Shown here piece by piece: positions 1 to 9,209 of a stretch of DNA of 64,000 bases (position 1 is the stretch's first letter; each line of letters starts with the position of its first letter). The translations under genes and the position numbers were made by a program. A model generated the notes under the pieces. That model did not search any database, was not told the origin of the DNA, and worked only from the letters and a program-made list of their open reading frames with translations. The stretch is from Perlucidibaca piscinae DSM 21586 (lineage in GTDB: Bacteria; Pseudomonadota; Gammaproteobacteria; Pseudomonadales; Moraxellaceae): the NCBI RefSeq assembly GCF_000420045.1, contig NZ_ATUE01000008.1, forward strand, positions 1 to 64,000, given 5' to 3'.

Positions 1-238
1 GCGTCATCGGCAAAGGGTCTAACATGGCGGGCATCCGATAGGGTCTGGCGGTCAATCCACCCTGCCAGTCCTGTCGCCCATGCTTGCGCAACCAGACCAG
101 AACCGTCGACCGCCCCTGGATACCGTAGCGCACCTGCGCCTGCTTGTAACTCAGTTCGCCTTTTTCAACCTGCTCGACAACGGCGAGTTTAAAAGCCAGC
201 GAGTAATCCCCCTGCGTCCGCTTCACCTCAGCATTCAT
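1..238 (-). CDS. IS3-family transposase OrfA, N-terminal part (runs off the window)
   Basis: The minus strand from an ATG at 238 reads 79 codons without a stop to the window edge. It begins MNAEVKRTQGDYSLAFKLAV and goes on with a pattern (KGELSYKQAQVRYGI, then STVLVWLRKHG) typical of the N-terminal helix-turn-helix of IS3-family OrfA. OrfA supplies DNA binding and is normally fused to the DDE OrfB by frameshifting; OrfB would lie outside the window. A ribosome site (AGGAGAG) sits 5 bases before the ATG. The family call rests on the HTH pattern only, so the IS3 subgroup is not assigned. Confidence 0.75.
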   Translation of the reverse strand, partial: MNAEVKRTQGDYSLAFKLAVVEQVEKGELSYKQAQVRYGIQGRSTVLVWLRKHGRQDWQGGLTARPYRMPAMLDPLPMT

Positions 239-265
239 CGCACTCTCCTGAAAACAGCATGGAAA

Positions 266-292
266 GTGTCAACCTTATTCAGGACGAGACAC
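266..292 (-). repeat. Probable terminal inverted repeat of the IS element
   Basis: Upstream of the OrfA start, minus-strand bases 291 to 266 read TGTCTCGTCC then TGAATAAGGTTGACAC. This AT-richer stretch has TG at the outer tip, as IS3-family ends usually do. It stops about ten bases before the hpf terminator. The partner end and any target duplication are outside the window, so the exact boundary is inferred. Confidence 0.5.
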
Positions 293-301
293 TGTAAACG
301 A

Positions 302-326
302 AGAAGCCCGGACATGCCGGGCTTCT
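302..326 (-). terminator. Terminator after hpf
   Basis: A perfect 10-bp inverted repeat (302-311 AGAAGCCCGG with 317-326) has a 5-base loop. It lies 20 bases past the hpf stop. The T-run is short, but the position and strength suit an intrinsic terminator. The IS end begins just beyond it. Confidence 0.7.
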
Positions 327-345
327 CGTGCTCATCTGGCGCGGC

Positions 346-633
346 TCAGTGCGCGAGATGCTTCTCCTTGTGGCGCAGGATCTGTCGATCCAGCTTGTCG
401 GACAGCATGTCGATGGCGGCGTAGAGATCCTCGGATTCGGCGATGGCAAAGAGCTTGGCGCCCGAGGTTCGGATGATGGCTTCGGCCTTCTGAACCAGCT
501 TGTCGACACTCAGGATGACCTGCACGCTGGTGATGTGATCGAAATGGCGTTCGACCTTGGACAGCTTGCTGGTGGTGTAATCCCGGAGGGCGTGGGTCAG
601 TTCGACGTGATGTCCGCTGATGGTCATTTGCAT
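346..633 (-). CDS. hpf: Ribosome hibernation promoting factor, short form
   Basis: This 95-residue protein matches the short HPF/YfiA family: start MQMTISGHHVELTHALRDYT, then VERHFDHITSVQVILSV and a C-terminus rich in Lys, Arg and His. HPF binds the 30S subunit in stationary phase and promotes 70S to 100S dimer formation, blocking the mRNA and tRNA channel. The frame is open upstream, but the ATG at 633 is chosen because GAGGAAG lies 7 bases before it and the family starts there. It follows rpoN on the same strand, the usual order. The 212-base gap to rpoN (634-845) shows no gene; it may hold a separate promoter. Confidence 0.93.
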   Translation of the reverse strand: MQMTISGHHVELTHALRDYTTSKLSKVERHFDHITSVQVILSVDKLVQKAEAIIRTSGAKLFAIAESEDLYAAIDMLSDKLDRQILRHKEKHLAH

Positions 634-845
634 AAGACACTTCCTCGCTTTCGTGGCTGACGAATGCGGGGCCCAGAGCCTCACGGCACAGCGGGTCGGA
701 CGGGCGGACCAACAGGGTGTTGGTGTCCGGGCGGCCTGTCGGGTCTTGAGAGCAGAGGTCCCCAGTTGAAAAGCTGATTCAGGTACCTGCTTCGCGAAAC
801 ACATCAACAACCGGTATGACTTGACTCTAGCACAGCCCTTGCGGA

Positions 846-2317
846 TCAGAGCAAGCGCTTTCTGTCGCTGGATGAGGGAATGTTGAGCGACTCCCGGTAT
901 TTGGCGATGGTGCGCCGGGCGACCTCGATGCCCTGCTCCAGCAGCAGGTCGGCGATCTTGCTGTCGCTCAGGGGCTTGCGCGGGTTTTCCTGTGTCACCA
1001 GCTTGCGGATCATGGCGCGGATGGCGGTCGAGGAGGCTTCACCGCCGGCGCTGGTGCCGACATGGGATGAGAAGAAGTATTTCAGCTCGAACAGGCCGCG
1101 CGGGGTGTGCAGGTATTTCTGCGTGGTCACGCGCGAGATCGTCGACTCGTGCAGGCCGACCTCTTCCGCGACATCACGCAGGATCAGCGGCTTCATGGCC
1201 TCCGGACCGTCCTCCAGGAAACCGCGCTGGTGCGCGACGATGCAGCTGGCGACCTTGAGCAGGGTCTCGTGCCGGCTCTGCAGGCTCTTGATCAGCCAGC
1301 GCGCCTCCTGCAGGTGGTCGCGGATGAACTGGTTGTCACGGCTGCTGTCGGCCCGGCGCAGCATGCCGGCATAGCCGGCGTTGACGCGCAGGCGCGGGGC
1401 CGCATCCGGATTCAGCTCGACGCGCCAGCGGCCCTGATGCCGGCGTACCACGACATCGGGAATGATGGCCTTGTCCTGGTCGCCGGCGCCCCAGCCTTCG
1501 CCGGGGTGCGGACGCAGCTGGCGGATCAGCGCCATGACCTGCTGAATGCCGGATTCGCTGAGCTTCATGCTGCGCATGAGGCCGGCCAGATCGCCGGCGG
1601 CCAGCTTGTCGGCATGCTCTCCGAGCAGGGTGCGAGCCTCGGCCAGGAGCGGCATGTCCGGTTCGCGCTGGGCCATCTGGGCGAGTTGTATGAGCAGGCA
1701 CTCACGCAGGTCACGTGCGGCCACGCCGGCCGGATCGAACTGCTGCACGCGGTGCAGCACGGCCAGCACCTCGTCTTCCTCGACCTCGGTCTCCAGCCAG
1801 TGCTGCACGGTTTCGGCCAGCTCGGCCAGGCTCACGGTGAGGTAGCCGCGCGGATCGATGCCGTCGATGATGGCTTCGGCGAGCAGGCGATCGACATCGG
1901 AAAACGGTGTCAGGTTGAGCTGCCAGCGCAGGTGATCCTGCAAGGTTTCGCTGGCGGCGTTGCGCGTCTCCAGCGGGTCGCCGTCCTCGTCCACGGGTTC
2001 GCCGCCACTGCCGCCGGCGCTGCCGACGTAGATGTCGTCCCAGGCCGTGTCCACCGGCAGGTCATCCGGCATTTCGGACTGGTGATCCAGATCCAGCGAC
2101 TGCGCTGACTCGGCGCTGCGCGCCTCGGTGTCGGGAGCATCGTTGCGCGACTCGCCATCGCTGCCGTCATCGAGCTCCAGCAGCGGATTGCTGTCGAGGG
2201 CGGACTGGACTTCCTGCTGCAGTTCCAGGGTCGACAGCTGCAGCAGGCGTATGGCCTGCTGCAGCTGCGGCGTCATCGTGAGGTGTTGCCCCAGATTGAG
2301 GTGCAGCCCGACCTTCA

Positions 2318-2318
<1 letters not shown>
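846..2318 (-). CDS. rpoN: RNA polymerase sigma-54 factor
   Basis: A 490-residue sigma-54. The glutamine- and leucine-rich region I (about residues 1-50, with LGQHLTMTPQLQQAIRLLQL) receives the enhancer-binding ATPase. An acidic region II covers about 50-120. The core-binding and HTH regions follow, and the RpoN box ARRTIAKYR lies at about residues 467-475, contacting the -24 element. It directs transcription of nitrogen, motility and other activator-dependent promoters. The preceding lptB stop overlaps as GTGATG, so either GTG 2321 or ATG 2318 could start it. Position in the lptB-rpoN-hpf run is the classic gammaproteobacterial arrangement. Confidence 0.97.
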
Positions 2319-3039
<721 letters not shown>

Positions 3040-3043
<4 letters not shown>

Positions 3044-3582
3044 GGCGTTGCTGCTCCGGCGGGCTTGCTGCCCGGCTTCCGGGCCGCTGGCGGGAACACC
3101 AGCTGCACGCGCTCGCTGGCGTTGCCGCTGGCTTCGACGCGCTTGTTCACGGTCGAGTAGACGATGCGCGGGCCCTTGAAGCTGGCGCCGTCCTGACGCA
3201 GGAATGCATTGCCGATCAGGGTCACCACGCTGTTGCTGTTGTCGTAGAGAATCTCGTTGGCGGTGGCGATCACCGGGCCCTTGGCCGGATCGGTCTTCTG
3301 CTGGTAGTGCGCGGGCGAGCCCTGGGTGCGTGCCGTGGTGAGTTCGCCAGCGGCATTGACGTTCAGGGTCAGGGTGTCGCCACGCACTTCCAGCGTGCCC
3401 TGGTTGATCTGCACGTTGCCGCGATACACGGCGACCCCCTGCTTTTCATCAAAGCGGGCATTGTCGGCCAGCACGCGAACGGGCTGCTCCGCATCTTCCG
3501 GCAGGGCATGGGCAGCGCCTGCCAGCAGCAGGGCAGGGAGCAGGGCGGCGACAGCCAGCCGGCGCTTACTTGGATGCAGCAT
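3040..3582 (-). CDS. lptA: LPS transport periplasmic protein LptA
   Basis: A 180-residue OstA-like protein with an N-terminal signal peptide (KRR, then a hydrophobic run ending GAAHA at about residue 26). The rest is a beta-jellyroll pattern with repeated short strands (PVRVLADNARFDEKQGVAVY, then GNVQINQGTLEVRGDTLTL). LptA oligomers bridge the periplasm and carry LPS from LptC to LptD. The start at 3582 has GAGGTAACCT in front and overlaps the end of lptC by 17 bases; the stop overlaps lptB. Confidence 0.94.
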
Positions 3583-4129
3583 AGGTTACCTCGACAGCGG
3601 AATGGAGTTGCAGCGACTTGGCGTTCAGGTCGGTGCTCAGCCCGACGCCCTGCAGGCGGCCCTGCGGGCCGCTCACGGTGACGCGTTCGGGGCTGCTGAT
3701 CTGGTTGCCACGCGGGTTGGCATGCAGGCGCGCGGTTTCTATGCGTAAGGGCGGGCCGGCATGAGCGCCGCGCAGCGCGACCACGTTGCCCTGGAGCCAG
3801 ATGTCGGTGGCCGGATTGCTGCTCAGGGCTTCCCGTGCGGTCACCTGCCACAGCGGCCGCCCCTGGTCGAGCAGGGTCAGCACCGGGCCGCTGACACGGA
3901 ACTGCTCGGGTTGCGGCCGGTGCACCAGCTGCCGGCCGGTGAAGTGTCGCGTCAGGCGTCCGTTGGCGTCGGTCTGCCAGGCTTCGACACCATCAATCAG
4001 GTAATCCGGCTGGCGCGGGTCATCGAGGGCGACTGCCTGCTGCTCGTCCCAGCCACCGTAGCCGTAGTAGGCAAGGGCGCCTGCGGCAAGCAGGACGGTG
4101 GTGATCTGCAGCAGTGGCCGGATGTCCAT
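3566..4129 (-). CDS. lptC: LPS export inner-membrane protein LptC
   Basis: A 187-residue bitopic protein: one N-terminal membrane helix (residues 5-24, LLQITTVLLAAGALAYYGY) and then an OstA-like periplasmic domain. LptC sits on the LptB2FG complex and passes LPS to LptA. The sequence itself is poorly conserved, so the call leans on length, topology and its place between kdsC and lptA, two bases after the kdsC stop. Confidence 0.92.
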   Translation of the reverse strand: MDIRPLLQITTVLLAAGALAYYGYGGWDEQQAVALDDPRQPDYLIDGVEAWQTDANGRLTRHFTGRQLVHRPQPEQFRVSGPVLTLLDQGRPLWQVTAREALSSNPATDIWLQGNVVALRGAHAGPPLRIETARLHANPRGNQISSPERVTVSGPQGRLQGVGLSTDLNAKSLQLHSAVEVTYAASK

Positions 4130-4131
4130 GC

Positions 4132-4665
4132 TCAGGTTTCCAGATAGGGCGCCAGCGCCTCGTGATAGCGGTCCTGGGCGCCCAGCAGAAGGTCGCAGAC
4201 CTCGCGTACGGCGCCGCGACCGCCCGCCAGGGTGGTGACATGATCGGCGCGCGCGCGCAGCTCGGCATGGGCATTGGCCACGGCGACACCAAAGCCGGCG
4301 GCGAGGATGGCGGGCAGATCCGGCCAGTCGTCGCCGACATAGGCGACTTCGTCCAGATCGATGCCGAGCTCGCCGGTCAGCTCGCGCAGTGCCACCAGCT
4401 TGTCTTCGCGACCCTGCAGCAGGTGACGGATGCCGAGGTTGCCGGCACGGCGCTGGACCAGCTTGGTGTTGCGGCCGGTGATGATGGCGACTTCGATGCC
4501 GGCGGCCTGCAGCATCTTGATGCCGTGACCGTCCTGGGTGTCGAAGGTCTTGAATTCCTGGCCGTCCTCTGCGAAGTAGAGGCGTCCGTCAGTGAGCACG
4601 CCATCGACATCCAGTGCCAGCAGGCGGACCCGGGCGGCTTTTTCCTTCACGCGTACTGACAGCAT
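4132..4665 (-). CDS. kdsC: 3-deoxy-D-manno-octulosonate 8-phosphate phosphatase
   Basis: A 177-residue HAD-family phosphatase without a cap domain. Motif I DVDGVLTDG is at about residues 19-27, motif II lies in IITGRNT and the Lys/Asp motifs end in YVGDDWPDLP. It hydrolyses Kdo 8-phosphate to Kdo, the step before CMP-Kdo formation for LPS inner core. The gene overlaps kdsD as GTGATG; ATG 4665 is preferred over GTG 4668 because GGAG lies 7 bases before it. Direct adjacency to kdsD and lptC is the standard order. Confidence 0.96.
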   Translation of the reverse strand: MLSVRVKEKAARVRLLALDVDGVLTDGRLYFAEDGQEFKTFDTQDGHGIKMLQAAGIEVAIITGRNTKLVQRRAGNLGIRHLLQGREDKLVALRELTGELGIDLDEVAYVGDDWPDLPAILAAGFGVAVANAHAELRARADHVTTLAGGRGAVREVCDLLLGAQDRYHEALAPYLET

Positions 4666-5636
4666 CACACCACTCCGGCCTTGAGGAATCCGTGCATGTT
4701 CACCGCCCCGACCGGACGGCCCTGATCATCGACCACGACCACGCCATTGATGCGTCGCGCCTCCATTTCGGCAAGTGCCTGGGCGGCGAGGATGCCGGCC
4801 TTGACGGTCAGGCAGCGCGGCGTCATGGCCTGCTCGATCGGCGTGACCCGGATGTCGAGGTTGTGATCGATGGTACGCCGCAGGTCGCCGTCCGTGAACA
4901 GGCCGGCCAGCTTGCCATCGGCGTCGACCACCGTGGTCATGCCCAGACCCTTGCGGGTGATCTCGAGCAGGGCGTCACGGATGGTGGTGCCGGTCTGCAC
5001 GATGGGCACCTGTTCACCCTTGTGCATGATGTCATCCACGCGCAGCAGCAGACGGCGACCGAGGGCTCCGCCCGGGTGCGACAGGGCGAAATCCTCGGCG
5101 GTGAAGCCGCGTGCCTCGAGCAGGGCCACGGCGAGCGCATCGCCCAGCACCAGGGTGCTGGTGGTCGAGGAGGTCGGTGCCAGACCCAGCGGGCAGGCTT
5201 CCGGCGACTTGCCGATGGTCAGTGCCACATCGGCATGGCGCCCCATGCTGCAGTCGGCCAGCGCGGTGATGGTGATGAGCTTGGCGCCCCGGCGACGAAT
5301 GACCGGAATGATGGCGAGAATCTCGTGCGCCTCGCCGGAGTTGGAAATGGCGATGACCACATCCTGGCCGGTGACCATGCCGAGATCGCCATGGCTGGCC
5401 TCGCCCGGATGCATGAAGAAGGACGGCGTGCCGGTGGAGGCGAGGGTGGCGGCAATCTTGTTGCCGATGTGGCCGGACTTGCCCATGCCGGTGACCACGA
5501 TGCGGCCGGTGCAGTCCAGCATCAGCTGGCAGGCGGCGGCAAACTGCGCGTCGATGAGCGGACGCAGGTTCTGTATGGCCTGCATTTCGACATCCAGCAC
5601 GCGCTGGCCGGTAGCAATCAGGGAGCTCGCAGTCAT
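4665..5636 (-). CDS. kdsD: Arabinose-5-phosphate isomerase
   Basis: A 323-residue protein with an N-terminal SIS sugar-isomerase domain (residues 30-190; VVTGMGKSGHIGNKIAATLA near 48-66) and two C-terminal CBS domains (about 205-320). It converts ribulose 5-phosphate to arabinose 5-phosphate, the first committed step to Kdo. A stand-alone GutQ paralogue would look similar, but the kdsC-lptCAB neighbourhood decides for KdsD. It is the first gene of the minus-strand operon and is divergent from mlaF. Confidence 0.96.
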   Translation of the reverse strand: MTASSLIATGQRVLDVEMQAIQNLRPLIDAQFAAACQLMLDCTGRIVVTGMGKSGHIGNKIAATLASTGTPSFFMHPGEASHGDLGMVTGQDVVIAISNSGEAHEILAIIPVIRRRGAKLITITALADCSMGRHADVALTIGKSPEACPLGLAPTSSTTSTLVLGDALAVALLEARGFTAEDFALSHPGGALGRRLLLRVDDIMHKGEQVPIVQTGTTIRDALLEITRKGLGMTTVVDADGKLAGLFTDGDLRRTIDHNLDIRVTPIEQAMTPRCLTVKAGILAAQALAEMEARRINGVVVVDDQGRPVGAVNMHGFLKAGVV

Positions 5637-5650
5637 CGTCGTTCTGTCCG

Positions 5651-5681
5651 CCTATACAAATTCGATGCCAATTATGTCCAA
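5651..5681 (-). promoter_or_regulatory. Possible promoter for the kdsD-lpt operon
   Basis: On the minus strand TTGGAC (5681-5676) is followed by two overlapping -10 candidates: TGTATA (5658-5653, spacing 17) and TATAGG (5656-5651, spacing 19). It lies 15 bases before the kdsD start, giving a short leader. This is a consensus match by eye only. Confidence 0.4.
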
Positions 5682-5763
5682 GCCGGTGCGGGCTCACCAG
5701 CCCTGTTGTCCGATTGTTGCGGACAGCGGCAGTTTTGCCCGATTCCGGTGCAGGGAAGCCGGT

Positions 5764-5771
5764 GCTATCAT
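5764..5771 (+). promoter_or_regulatory. Possible extended -10 promoter for the mla operon
   Basis: The bases GCTATCAT include a TATCAT hexamer at 5766-5771 in the divergent kdsD-mlaF spacer. No good -35 is seen 16-18 bases upstream. The ATG at 5770 inside this motif is in frame with mlaF, but it is judged part of the promoter rather than the start. Confidence 0.35.
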
Positions 5772-5802
5772 GCGCCGTTTACGACAGCCTGACTGGATTC
5801 AG

Positions 5803-6606
5803 ATGACCGCTGCAGAGACCGATCTGGTTGACATCCGCAACCTCAGTTTCAAGCGCCAGGGCCGCGTCATCTTCGACAAGGTCAATGTGCGCATACGCCG
5901 TGGCCAGGTCACGGCCATCATGGGGCCTTCCGGTTGCGGCAAGACCACCCTGCTGCGCTTCATCGGCGGCCAGCTCATGCCCGACGAGGGCGAGGTGCGC
6001 GTGTTCGGCGAGAACGTCCCCGACCTCTCGCGCCAGCAGCTGTTCGGTCTGCGCGCGCGCATGGGCATGCTGTTCCAGTCCGGCGCCCTGTTCAGCGATC
6101 TGTCGGTGTACGAGAACGTGGCCTTTCCCTTGCGCGCGCACACGGTGCTCCCGGAGTCGCTGATCCGCGAGATTGTCGCGCTCAAGCTCGAGTCGGTCGG
6201 TCTGCGTGGCGCCGAGCAGTTGATGCCGGCAGCCCTGTCCGGTGGCATGGGGCGGCGTGCCGCGCTGGCGCGCGCGATCGCCCTGGATCCCGAGCTGATC
6301 ATGTATGACGAGCCGTTTGCCGGTCAGGACCCCATTGTCATGGGCGTGCTGGTGCGCCTGATCCGCACGTTGCGCGAGGCCATGGACCTGACCACGGTGA
6401 TCGTCTCGCACGATGTCGACGAGACCCTGTCGATTGCCGACTACATCTACATCCTGGCCAACGGCTCCGTGGTCGGCGAAGGCACGCCGGAGCAGCTGCG
6501 TGCCAGCGAGTCGGCGCTGGTCCGGCAGTTCCTCGAAGGCAGCGCCGACGGCCCGGTGCGTTTCCACTACTCTCCGCGGCCCTGGGCCGACATGCTGAGG
6601 GCATGA
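5803..6606 (+). CDS. mlaF: Phospholipid transport ABC ATPase MlaF
   Basis: A 267-residue ABC ATPase. Walker A GPSGCGKTT is at residues 41-49, the signature LSGGM at 145-149, Walker B LIMYDEP at 165-171 and VSHDVDE follows. It energises the inner-membrane MlaFEDB complex that moves phospholipid between the inner membrane and periplasmic MlaC, keeping outer-membrane lipid asymmetry. The open frame runs far upstream; ATG 5803 gives the family length. An upstream in-frame ATG at 5770 would add 11 residues. It overlaps mlaE by ATGA. Confidence 0.95.
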   Translation: MTAAETDLVDIRNLSFKRQGRVIFDKVNVRIRRGQVTAIMGPSGCGKTTLLRFIGGQLMPDEGEVRVFGENVPDLSRQQLFGLRARMGMLFQSGALFSDLSVYENVAFPLRAHTVLPESLIREIVALKLESVGLRGAEQLMPAALSGGMGRRAALARAIALDPELIMYDEPFAGQDPIVMGVLVRLIRTLREAMDLTTVIVSHDVDETLSIADYIYILANGSVVGEGTPEQLRASESALVRQFLEGSADGPVRFHYSPRPWADMLRA

Positions 6607-7391
6607 GCATGTTGATGCGAGTACAGGCGCTGGGTGCGCAAGGCATCGAGACGGTCCGGGCGCTGGGCGCAGCCGGCATTTTCCTGTGGCAGGCCCTGGT
6701 GTGCTGGCCGCGCTGGCGTCTGGCGCTGCCCCTGCTGGTCCGGCAGATTCATTCCGTTGGCGTGCTGTCGCTGGTCATCATCGTGGTTTCCGGCCTCTTC
6801 ATCGGCATGGTGCTGGGCCTGCAGGGCTACAACATCCTGATCACCTACGGCAGCGAGCAGGCCTTGGGCACCATGGTGGCCCTGACCCTGACTCGCGAAC
6901 TCGGCCCGGTGGTGACCGCGCTGCTGTTTGCCGGCCGTGCCGGCTCCGCCCTGACCGCCGAGATCGGTCTGATGAAGGCCACCGAGCAGCTCGCCAGCAT
7001 GGAGATGATCGGGGTCGATCCGCTGCGCCGCATCGTCGCGCCGCGCTTCTGGGCCGGCGTCATCAGCATGCCGCTGCTGGCCATCATCTTCACCGCTGTC
7101 GGCATCCTCGGCGGACGCCTGGTCGGTGTTGACTGGCTGGGCGTGTTCGAGGGCTCGTACTGGTCCAACATGCAGCAGTCGGTGGAGTTCGCCGATGACG
7201 TGGTCAATGGCCTGATCAAGGCCTTTGCCTTCGGCATCGCTGTGACCTGGATTGCCGTGTTCCAGGGCTATGACTGCGTTCCCACCAGTGAGGGCATATC
7301 GCGTGCCACCACGCGCACGGTGGTTCACGGGTCGCTGGCAGTGCTGGCCCTGGATTTCATTCTCACTGCCGTGATGTTCGGAGCTGTCTGA
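6603..7391 (+). CDS. mlaE: Phospholipid transport permease MlaE
   Basis: A 262-residue MlaE/YrbE-type permease with about five hydrophobic segments and the family motif region LTRELGPVVTALLFAGRAGS, followed by EIGLMKATEQ. Two copies form the membrane core that MlaF drives and the MlaD ring caps. It overlaps mlaF (ATGA) and mlaD (TGATG), so the three subunits are translationally coupled. Confidence 0.96.
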   Translation: MSMLMRVQALGAQGIETVRALGAAGIFLWQALVCWPRWRLALPLLVRQIHSVGVLSLVIIVVSGLFIGMVLGLQGYNILITYGSEQALGTMVALTLTRELGPVVTALLFAGRAGSALTAEIGLMKATEQLASMEMIGVDPLRRIVAPRFWAGVISMPLLAIIFTAVGILGGRLVGVDWLGVFEGSYWSNMQQSVEFADDVVNGLIKAFAFGIAVTWIAVFQGYDCVPTSEGISRATTRTVVHGSLAVLALDFILTAVMFGAV

Positions 7392-7900
7392 TGCGCATGA
7401 AGTCGTTGGAACTGTTGGTGGGAGCCTTTCTGCTGGCCGCATTCCTTGCCCTGGCCTTCCTGGCGATGCAGGTCAGCGGGCTGTCGGCCGAGATGAGCAA
7501 GCCAAGCTACCGCGTGCATGCCATGTTCCAGAATGTCGGTGGTCTCACCGTGCGCGCCAAGGTCACCATGGCCGGTGTCAACATCGGTCGTGTCGAGGCC
7601 ATCGCGCTGGATCCGGCCACCCAGCTGGCGCGTGTCGACATGTCCATCGACCGTGACATCAGCGACATCAGCACCGACACCGTGGCCGCCATCCTCACCG
7701 CGGGCCTGCTGGGCGAGAAGTACATCGGCCTGACTCCGGGTGCCGACGAGACCTTCCTCAAGGAGGGCAGTCGCATCGAGCAGACCCAGTCTTCGCTGGT
7801 GCTTGAGGACCTGATCGGCAAGTTCCTGTTCAACAAGACCCAGGAGACGGCCCCGGCCGCTGCTCCGGCGTCAGCCGACAGTGCCGATGAAGCGTTCTGA
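7391..7900 (+). CDS. mlaD: MCE-domain lipid-binding subunit MlaD
   Basis: A 169-residue protein with an N-terminal membrane helix (residues 5-27) and an MCE domain (about 38-120, containing VHAMFQNVGGLTVRAKVTMA and the GLLGEKYIGL strand). MlaD forms a hexameric ring in the periplasm that passes lipid between MlaE and MlaC. The C-terminal tail is alanine and proline rich. Its place between mlaE and mlaC confirms identity among MCE proteins. Confidence 0.96.
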   Translation: MRMKSLELLVGAFLLAAFLALAFLAMQVSGLSAEMSKPSYRVHAMFQNVGGLTVRAKVTMAGVNIGRVEAIALDPATQLARVDMSIDRDISDISTDTVAAILTAGLLGEKYIGLTPGADETFLKEGSRIEQTQSSLVLEDLIGKFLFNKTQETAPAAAPASADSADEAF

Positions 7901-7930
7901 GTCGACATGAAACCAGAAGGAGTTGTGCTC

Positions 7931-8605
7931 ATGCGTCCCATCAAGCTTTGTGCCGTGCTGCTGACGGCCGCCGCCGGCCTTGCCCCGACAGCGCCTGTCA
8001 TGGCGGCCGCCCCGGCCGTGGCAGCAACCGCCCCGGCGTCCCCGCAGGTCGTGATCCAGCAGGCCGTCGAGGTGCTCACCACCCGCATCATCAAGGATCG
8101 CAAGAATCTGCAATCCAGCCCGGATGCGCTCAATGCCCTGGTCGAGCAGCATATCGAGCCGTTTGTCGACATCCCCGGCATTGCGCGTGGTGTCATGGGG
8201 CAGTTCTATCGCCAGTCGTCGCCGGTGCAGCGTGAGCGCTTTACCCGTCTGTTCCGGCAGAGCATGGTACGTACCTATGCCAACGGTCTGGTGGCCTATG
8301 ACAACGAGAAGATCGTGGTCAAGCCGTTCAAGCCCGGTGATGATCCGTCGCGCGCCTCGGTCGATGTCGAAATCACCCTGGACAACGGTACCGTGGTGCC
8401 GGTGACCTTCCAGATGGTGCTCGACGCCAATCGTCAGTGGAAGGCGCGCAACCTCATCGTCAACGGCCTGAACCTGGGTCTGACCTTCCGCAAGCGCTTT
8501 GCCGAGGTGGTCGAGCAGTCCGGCGGCAACATCGACAAAGCCATTGCCGGCTGGTCGCCGGGGCCGGTCGAGGTGGTCAAGGCCAAACCGGGCAAGCCAT
8601 CTTGA
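7931..8605 (+). CDS. mlaC: Periplasmic phospholipid-binding protein MlaC
   Basis: A 224-residue secreted protein: signal peptide MRPIKLCAVLLTAAAGLAPT ending near VMA at about residue 25, then the MlaC/Ttg2D fold with FVDIPGIARGVMGQFYR. It ferries phospholipid between the outer-membrane MlaA complex and inner-membrane MlaFEDB. An in-frame ATG at 7907 is rejected: the ATG at 7931 has GAAGGAG 9 bases upstream and gives a proper signal peptide. Confidence 0.95.
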   Translation: MRPIKLCAVLLTAAAGLAPTAPVMAAAPAVAATAPASPQVVIQQAVEVLTTRIIKDRKNLQSSPDALNALVEQHIEPFVDIPGIARGVMGQFYRQSSPVQRERFTRLFRQSMVRTYANGLVAYDNEKIVVKPFKPGDDPSRASVDVEITLDNGTVVPVTFQMVLDANRQWKARNLIVNGLNLGLTFRKRFAEVVEQSGGNIDKAIAGWSPGPVEVVKAKPGKPS

Positions 8606-8916
8606 CTGCCAGCGTGACGCGTCAGGAGCAGCCGGTCGGCCTGCTGGTCACCGGCTGCATAGACTTTGCCAACGCCGAGGCGCTGGCCGCCGAGGGCCAG
8701 GCCATCCTGGCGCGGCTGCCGGATGCGGCAGGCGAGTGGGTCTGTCACCTGGGCGGACTGACCGCCGGCAACAGCATCACGGCGGCCGTGCTGCTGTCCT
8801 GGCAGCGGGTGGCGCGTACGCGGCGCCACCAGCTCACGGTCACGGCGATGCCGGACCGCCTGCAAGCCATTCTTCGGGCCAGCAACCTGCTGCCCGTGTT
8901 CAATCCGGTCAAGTGA
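8602..8916 (+). CDS. mlaB: STAS-domain protein MlaB
   Basis: About 104 residues with a STAS-domain pattern (VGLLVTGCIDFANAEALAAE early, then a helix after GLTAGNSITAAVLLSW where the STAS loop Ser/Thr lies). MlaB binds MlaF and is needed for complex stability. There is no ATG: TTG 8602 overlaps the mlaC stop (TTGA) and GTG 8614 is the alternative, so the N-terminus is uncertain by four residues. Position after mlaC is diagnostic for such a divergent small protein. Confidence 0.85.
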   Translation: MTASVTRQEQPVGLLVTGCIDFANAEALAAEGQAILARLPDAAGEWVCHLGGLTAGNSITAAVLLSWQRVARTRRHQLTVTAMPDRLQAILRASNLLPVFNPVK

Positions 8917-8922
8917 GTCCTC

Positions 8923-9174
8923 ATGAACGCAGCTGAAATCCAGGCCCTTCTGGTTGCCGCTCTGCCCGACGCCGGGCATGTCGAAGTCTCCGGTGACGGT
9001 GGCAAGTTCCAGGTCATCGTGGTGCATCCCGCTTTCGAGGGCCTGCGCCCGGTGGCACGGCAGCAGAAGATCTACGCTCCGCTGCAGGCGCATATCGCCA
9101 GCGGTGCCATTCACGCGGTCAGCATGCAGACCCTGACGCCGGAAGACTGGCGCAAGATGAGGCTCTTCGGTTAA
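8923..9174 (+). CDS. ibaG: BolA-family protein IbaG
   Basis: An 83-residue BolA-like protein (MNAAEIQALLVAALPDAGHV, then VIVVHPAFEGLRPVARQQKI and a C-terminal VSMQTLTPEDW). Members of this family bind monothiol glutaredoxins and [2Fe-2S] clusters. The mla-ibaG-murA order is the usual home of the ibaG (yrbA) paralogue rather than bolA. It starts 6 bases after the mlaB stop. Confidence 0.92.
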   Translation: MNAAEIQALLVAALPDAGHVEVSGDGGKFQVIVVHPAFEGLRPVARQQKIYAPLQAHIASGAIHAVSMQTLTPEDWRKMRLFG

Positions 9175-9209
9175 TTCCTTTTCACGTTCTCAGCACGGCG
9201 GGTGGATTC

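Noticed and set aside
5770..5802. ATG 5770 as the mlaF start
   Set aside because: It lies inside a probable -10 motif and adds 11 residues not typical of MlaF; ATG 5803 fits the family.
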